From: CAYLMG01 sp964464635
Lineage (GTDB): Bacteria; Planctomycetota; Phycisphaerae; Sedimentisphaerales; Anaerobacaceae
Direction of reading: 5' to 3'
Assembly: GCA_964464635.1 (NCBI GenBank)
Contig: CAYXGT010000034.1
Span: 1-26,138, forward strand
Length of the DNA stretch: 26,138 bases
Part shown: one piece after another, positions 22,785 to 26,138 of the stretch
Layout: the number at the start of each line of letters is the position of its first letter
Position numbering within the stretch: position 1 is the stretch's first letter
Notes under the pieces: generated by a model
Databases searched by the model: none
Told to the model about the DNA's origin: nothing
Seen by the model: the letters and a program-made list of their open reading frames with translations, nothing else
Program-made: the position numbers and the translations under genes

Positions 22785-23939
22785 CTCTGTTATAAGCTTA
22801 ATAATCTCTTGTTTGGATTTTGCCTCAGCGATTTTAGTGATTATCTTTTTCTGCCTGTTCGTAAAGAAGACTGTTGATTGCAAATCAAACTCACCAGCAC
22901 CCAGCACCTGTGATATTCTTGAAATCAGATTCTCAGCTCCCTCGCCGGTTTTTGCGCTTATTGTTACACAGTTGCGCAGTTGTTTTGGCAGCTTGAATAT
23001 ATTAAGTTTTGCAGGCAGGTCGGCTTTGTTCAGCACTGTTAAAACCTTTTTGCCTGAAATCTTCTCGACAATTTTTTCGTCAAGCTGCTCAATTTCTCCG
23101 CTTTTGTCGAGCACAAGCAGAACCAGGTCTGCTTTTTTTAATATCTCAAGACTTTTTTGCTGTGCCGCTTTTTCTATTGTTTTTGCATCTTTAGTCTTAA
23201 TACTTTTATCAAGGCCGGCGGTATCAACAAGCTCGCAGAAAAGCTCACCGAGCCTGCACTCAGCCGTAACGTAATCGACGGTTGTCCCTGCAATATCGGT
23301 GACAATGGATTTTTGCCTGCCTGCAAGATAATTCAGTAATGTGCTCTTACCGCTGTTCGCAGGCCCGGTTATAACAATTTGTACGCCGTCAATAAAAAGT
23401 TTCGCTAATCGGCTGTCTTCTAAAATCTCTTTAGCCTCAGCCTGTATCTGCTCGATTGTCCCCGTCTTAATCTTTTCGAGCCAGCTTTCAGCTTTTTTAC
23501 TCAGGCCGCCGCAGCTTTGATTTAAGATTATCTTTGTCCCTGCAATTGTTTTTGCCTGCCCCTGCGCTATTTTTGCCTCGATTTCAATAGTGCTTAAACC
23601 GTCCTGCTTGTAGATTATTTGCAGAAGCTTTTCAGCACTTACAATTTTTACTTTAAATCTTCCCAGCAGCCTTGAAATATCGGCAACTATCAGCGGATTG
23701 CCGTGACAGTTTATTGCAAAATTTTCTTCTCCTTCACAGCCGATGGTCACCTGGTCGATGATTTCGTCTCTCTCGTATATTGTTCCCACGGCGATGCTGC
23801 CGGCCTTAAATTCCCCCTTTTTATCGCCTGTAGGCCTGAATATCTTCTCGATAACGCTTTCAGCCCTGCTGCCATAAAGCTGTATCGTTGATATCGCACC
23901 CGTCCCCTTACCCGTCATTACCGCTGCAATAGTATCAAT
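22758..23939 (-). CDS. mnmE: MnmE/TrmE-like tRNA modification GTPase, probable AUU start, short C-terminus
   Basis: With MnmG, MnmE modifies U34 of some tRNAs. The first ATG (23918) gives 386 residues but drops the first strand. Seven codons further up, ATT 23939 gives IDTIAAVMTGKGTGAI, matching the family N-terminus (DTIAA...). AAGGGG (23946-23951) lies six bases before it, and the next upstream in-frame stop allows no ATG, GTG or TTG. Counting from ATG 23918, the G domain has GPANSGKST (about 184-192), IAGTTVDY, DTAGL and NKAD (about 300). After FFTNRQKKIITKI the helical domain is cut short: the protein ends NGRLRV, without the family's C-terminal CxGK whose cysteine is needed for modification. 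It overlaps nothing; mutS follows nine bases later. Confidence 0.88.
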   Translation of the reverse strand: MDTIAAVMTGKGTGAISTIQLYGSRAESVIEKIFRPTGDKKGEFKAGSIAVGTIYERDEIIDQVTIGCEGEENFAINCHGNPLIVADISRLLGRFKVKIVSAEKLLQIIYKQDGLSTIEIEAKIAQGQAKTIAGTKIILNQSCGGLSKKAESWLEKIKTGTIEQIQAEAKEILEDSRLAKLFIDGVQIVITGPANSGKSTLLNYLAGRQKSIVTDIAGTTVDYVTAECRLGELFCELVDTAGLDKSIKTKDAKTIEKAAQQKSLEILKKADLVLLVLDKSGEIEQLDEKIVEKISGKKVLTVLNKADLPAKLNIFKLPKQLRNCVTISAKTGEGAENLISRISQVLGAGEFDLQSTVFFTNRQKKIITKIAEAKSKQEIIKLITELLNGRLRV

Positions 23940-24000
23940 CGCTGTCCCCTTGTAACTAATGGTTCGTGACTTTACATTCCTTATTCGTCATTCGATGTCT

Positions 24001-24060
24001 TTCTGTCTTCCGTCCTCCGTCTTCTGTGTCCTGTATTCTGTGTCCTGTATTCTGTGTCCT
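24001..24060 (-). repeat. Copy of the ACAGGACACAGAATACA repeat between coaX and mnmE
   Basis: On the minus strand two tandem units containing AGGACACAGAATACA (24032-24048 and 24046-24060) are followed by GACGGAGGACGGAAGACAG. The 17-base core ACAGGACACAGAATACA is identical to 144-160 and 369-385. It occupies most of the 129-base gap inside the obgE-coaX-mnmE-mutS series. Confidence 0.8.
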
Positions 24061-24068
24061 TAGGATTT

Positions 24069-24857
24069 TCATACCTTGCTTTCGATATGTTTCCTGTAGG
24101 CAAGTGCAATTCCCTTGATTACAAGGTTGGGGACATAGTTGTCGATGAATTTACAGTCGTCCTTTATCAACTCTGCCGCCGCACCTGTTATAATCGTTTG
24201 AGGCCATCTGCCGATTGTCTCTGCGAACCGTCTTGCAATCTCCTGCAATGTCGCAATAGCCGAATAATACAGCCCGCAGTTTATCGCCTCCTCTGTATTT
24301 GTACCGTACACGTTTGCTGGTTTGCTAACTGTAATTTTCGGAAGCTGGATGGTTGAGTCCTTCAGTGCCTGTGCACTTGCCTCAAAACCCGGAACTATCA
24401 CGCCTCCTAAAAAGACACCTCTCTCATCGACCATATCTATTGTCACCGCCGTGCCGAAATCCGCTACGATTACCGCGTCCTCGACAACCGCATAAGCCGC
24501 TGCCGCTGTAACCACTCTGTCGGTCCCTATTTTGTCCTTGTACGTTTTATCAACCGATAAATCTATCGGGAACGGAATCTCTTTTCCTATCAAAAGTATC
24601 TTTTCGCCGAGCTGTTCTGCGATTTTACGAATCGTTTCCGTCCAGGCCGGCTTGACACTGCTGACGATTATCACACCGTCGCGCTTCTTTTCTTTTGAGG
24701 CTTTAGATATCGGTATTTTCCCCCACATTGATTTCAGCTCTTTTTTCAGCTCATCCACCGAGCCGCCCGTCACCGATACAACCAGCTTTTCCTCTCCCTT
24801 AAGAAAAAGTCCAAGCCGAATATTCGTATTGCCTATATCAACTGCTATCAGGTTCAT
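24069..24857 (-). CDS. coaX: Type III pantothenate kinase
   Basis: Phosphorylates pantothenate, the first step of coenzyme A synthesis. 262 residues, normal for CoaX, and an ASKHA-fold ATPase: DIGNTNIRLGLF at 7-18 (phosphate loop), SSVKPAW, the GTDRVVTAAAAYA motif near the middle, DFGTAVTIDMV (second phosphate loop) and GGVIVPGFEASAQAL. Family enzymes need a monovalent cation. Its ATG lies 20 bases inside the end of obgE, so the two are translationally linked. AAGG lies about nine bases before it. A 129-base spacer carrying a dispersed repeat separates it from mnmE. Confidence 0.94.
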   Translation of the reverse strand: MNLIAVDIGNTNIRLGLFLKGEEKLVVSVTGGSVDELKKELKSMWGKIPISKASKEKKRDGVIIVSSVKPAWTETIRKIAEQLGEKILLIGKEIPFPIDLSVDKTYKDKIGTDRVVTAAAAYAVVEDAVIVADFGTAVTIDMVDERGVFLGGVIVPGFEASAQALKDSTIQLPKITVSKPANVYGTNTEEAINCGLYYSAIATLQEIARRFAETIGRWPQTIITGAAAELIKDDCKFIDNYVPNLVIKGIALAYRKHIESKV

Positions 24858-25866
24858 ACTTATTAACCTTCAGTTTTTTTGTTTCTTTAACTTTTTGCCA
24901 CAGGACTTCAGCTAATTCTTTTACTCCTTCGCCCGTAACCGCTGAAATCGGGTAAACCTTCTTTTTCAGTTTAGCCTTAATCTCTTTGACAATTTTGCCG
25001 TCCGGGTCAAGGTCGATTTTATTAGCGATAATAACCTCCGCTTTTTTCGCAAGGGCCTTGCTGTAAGATTTCAGCTCACCTCGTATCGACTTGTAATTTT
25101 CAACCGGTTCCGTTCCGTCCACAGGCATTATATCAAGAACGTGAGCAATTATCGTGGTCCTTTCAATATGTCTTAAAAATTCATACCCAAGCCCTGCACC
25201 GTTATGAGAGCCCTCAATCAGACCGGGAATGTCAGCCATTACGAACCTTCGAAAGCCGCTCAATTCAACTATCCCCAGCACAGGCTCTAAAGTCGTGAAT
25301 GGATAATCTGCAATCTTTGGCCTTGCAGCAGAGCACCGCGAGATAAGTGTGCTTTTGCCTGCGTTTGGTTTGCCTACCAGCCCGACGTCGGCCAATAGTT
25401 TCAGTTCAAGCCGGATATTTCTTTGCTGACCTTCTTTACCACGTGTTGTTGTTCTTGGCGCCTGGTTCGTCGCCGACGCAAAGGCCTTATTGCCTTTCCC
25501 ACCCTTGCCCCCGATGCACACGCGAACCTTCATACCCACCTTATCCATATCTTTCAGCAGAATCTTAAGCTCATCATCGTAGATAAGCGTCCCCGCAGGC
25601 ACCTTTATTATAAGGTCCTCACCGTCTGCTCCGTGTCGCTTGCCGCCTTCGCCGTCTTTACCGTTCTCTGCCTTGAAGTGGTGCCTGCCTGCGAAGTCCA
25701 GAAGTGTATCGAGGTTAGCGGCTGCCTCGAAATAGATACTACCGCCTTTACCTCCGTCGCCGCCGTCAGGCCCGCCTTTCGGAACGTACTTTTCCCGCCG
25801 AAAGCTCAGACAGCCGTTCCCGCCGTCACCCGCCTTAACCCAAATTTTCGCCTCATCTATAAACAT
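24838..25866 (-). CDS. obgE: Obg GTPase
   Basis: Essential GTPase acting in large ribosomal subunit assembly. 342 residues. The glycine-rich Obg fold is at 1-157 (WVKAGDGGNGCLSFRREKYVPKGGPDGGDGGKGG). The G domain has GKPNAGKST, the switch PFTTLEPVLG, DIPGLIEGSHNGAGLG and ANKIDLD. No C-terminal OCT extension. It follows rpmA, the usual neighbour, but a terminator lies between, so separate or regulated expression is likely. A GAGAGA about nine bases before ATG 25866 is the best ribosome binding site. Confidence 0.96.
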   Translation of the reverse strand: MFIDEAKIWVKAGDGGNGCLSFRREKYVPKGGPDGGDGGKGGSIYFEAAANLDTLLDFAGRHHFKAENGKDGEGGKRHGADGEDLIIKVPAGTLIYDDELKILLKDMDKVGMKVRVCIGGKGGKGNKAFASATNQAPRTTTRGKEGQQRNIRLELKLLADVGLVGKPNAGKSTLISRCSAARPKIADYPFTTLEPVLGIVELSGFRRFVMADIPGLIEGSHNGAGLGYEFLRHIERTTIIAHVLDIMPVDGTEPVENYKSIRGELKSYSKALAKKAEVIIANKIDLDPDGKIVKEIKAKLKKKVYPISAVTGEGVKELAEVLWQKVKETKKLKVNKYEPDSS

Positions 25867-25877
25867 AATATTTTTCT

Positions 25878-25930
25878 CTCTGTGCCTAATATGTTTATGC
25901 TTATTCTCTGTGGCTTTTGTAGTTTCTCTG
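25878..25930 (-). repeat. CCACAGAG-type repeat in the obgE leader
   Basis: On the minus strand AGAAACTACAAAAGCCACAGAG followed within 40 bases by GGCACAGAGAGA. It has the same family look as the CCACAG units around the AT-rich gene at 19203-19937. The ribosome binding site of obgE is formed by the end of the repeat. Confidence 0.45.
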
Positions 25931-25943
25931 GTTCAATAATTAT

Positions 25944-25973
25944 AAAAAAAGGATGGCTCCAAACCATCCTTCT
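25944..25973 (-). terminator. Intrinsic terminator after rpmA
   Basis: On the minus strand AAGGATGG, a 7-base loop, CCATCCTT (stem 25949-25956 with 25964-25971), then a run of T (25944-25950). It lies about 30 bases after the rpmA stop and before obgE. Confidence 0.9.
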
Positions 25974-26003
25974 AATTGATCGAAATATTACTCGTTGAGC
26001 TTA

Positions 26004-26138
26004 TTAAACAACGTGCACTTTTCTGCCCTGAAAATGCACCTTTCCTTCAGATATGGAGAAAAGTGTATAGTCTCTGCCCATCTGCACGTTTTTGCCTGCG
26101 AAAAACTTTGTGCCGCACTGCCTCAGGATAATCGCCCC
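26004..26138 (-). CDS. rpmA: Ribosomal protein L27 (5' end beyond the window)
   Basis: The last 44 codons of a minus-strand gene ending TAA at 26004-26006. The sequence GAIILRQCGTKFFAGKNVQM and the following GRDYTLFSISEGKVHF are the C-terminal two thirds of bacterial L27, which contacts the peptidyl-transferase centre through its N-terminus (not in the window). The gene continues past base 26138. In most bacteria rpmA stands between rplU and obgE, as here. A strong terminator follows it. Confidence 0.95.
   Translation of the reverse strand, partial: GAIILRQCGTKFFAGKNVQMGRDYTLFSISEGKVHFQGRKVHVV

Overview
The window most likely comes from a planctomycete of the class Phycisphaerae. Two things suggest this. 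One secreted protein (17773-18471) ends in the short dockerin-like module with ILAxNWL / DLDGDxxVNxxDL signatures that is common in that class. The intergenic DNA also carries the short dispersed repeats (ACAGGACACAGAATACA, CCACAGAG, ACGAATTAACAC) often seen in genomes from that part of the tree. The taxonomy is inference. A run of 10 N inside mutS shows that this is a draft scaffold, probably a metagenome bin. No CRISPR array, rRNA, tRNA, integrase or transposase gene was found.

Layout. 1-1968 is an accessory stretch: the tail of an unidentified gene, a repeat cluster, a DUF1963-like gene and a 43-codon ORF. 1969-4784 is a pyrimidine operon, pyrR-pyrB-pyrC, behind a near-consensus promoter. 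4859-8734 holds a YacP-like NYN nuclease, then a multi-PAS NarL-type sensor kinase overlapping its LuxR-type response regulator. After a 460-base gap containing a long imperfect inverted repeat comes asnS (minus strand). 11075-12086 is a second accessory patch: an 84-residue orphan, a broken glyS tail, and an overlapping pair of a 53-residue protein and a nucleotidyltransferase. glyS and lepB then diverge from promoters that share one -35 box. Next are a membrane protein, an AEC-type transporter and an HI0933-type flavoprotein, followed by a second gene-tail remnant, this time of an AEC transporter. 17773-19937 holds a secreted rhodanese, a LURP-one/scramblase-like protein and a very AT-rich HEPN-like orphan. 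The last 6 kb, on the minus strand, is the housekeeping series rpmA (partial), obgE, coaX, mnmE, mutS.

Working together: PyrB and PyrC catalyse consecutive steps of UMP synthesis beside the PyrR regulator. The kinase and regulator form a two-component system. The obgE-coaX-mnmE-mutS genes are tightly spaced and probably co-transcribed, although rpmA upstream ends in a clear intrinsic terminator.

Most interesting observations: (1) two independent places show the order 'intact gene, cargo gene(s), in-frame diverged copy of the intact gene's 3' end': glyS / nucleotidyltransferase pair / glyS tail, and AEC transporter / flavoprotein / AEC tail. (2) mnmE appears to start at an AUU codon with a well-placed Shine-Dalgarno sequence, and it lacks the usual C-terminal catalytic tail. 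(3) The AEC transporter and mutS look leaderless. (4) The AT-rich HEPN-like gene is flanked by inverted repeats. (5) A secreted rhodanese is fused to thrombospondin-type-3 and dockerin-like repeats.
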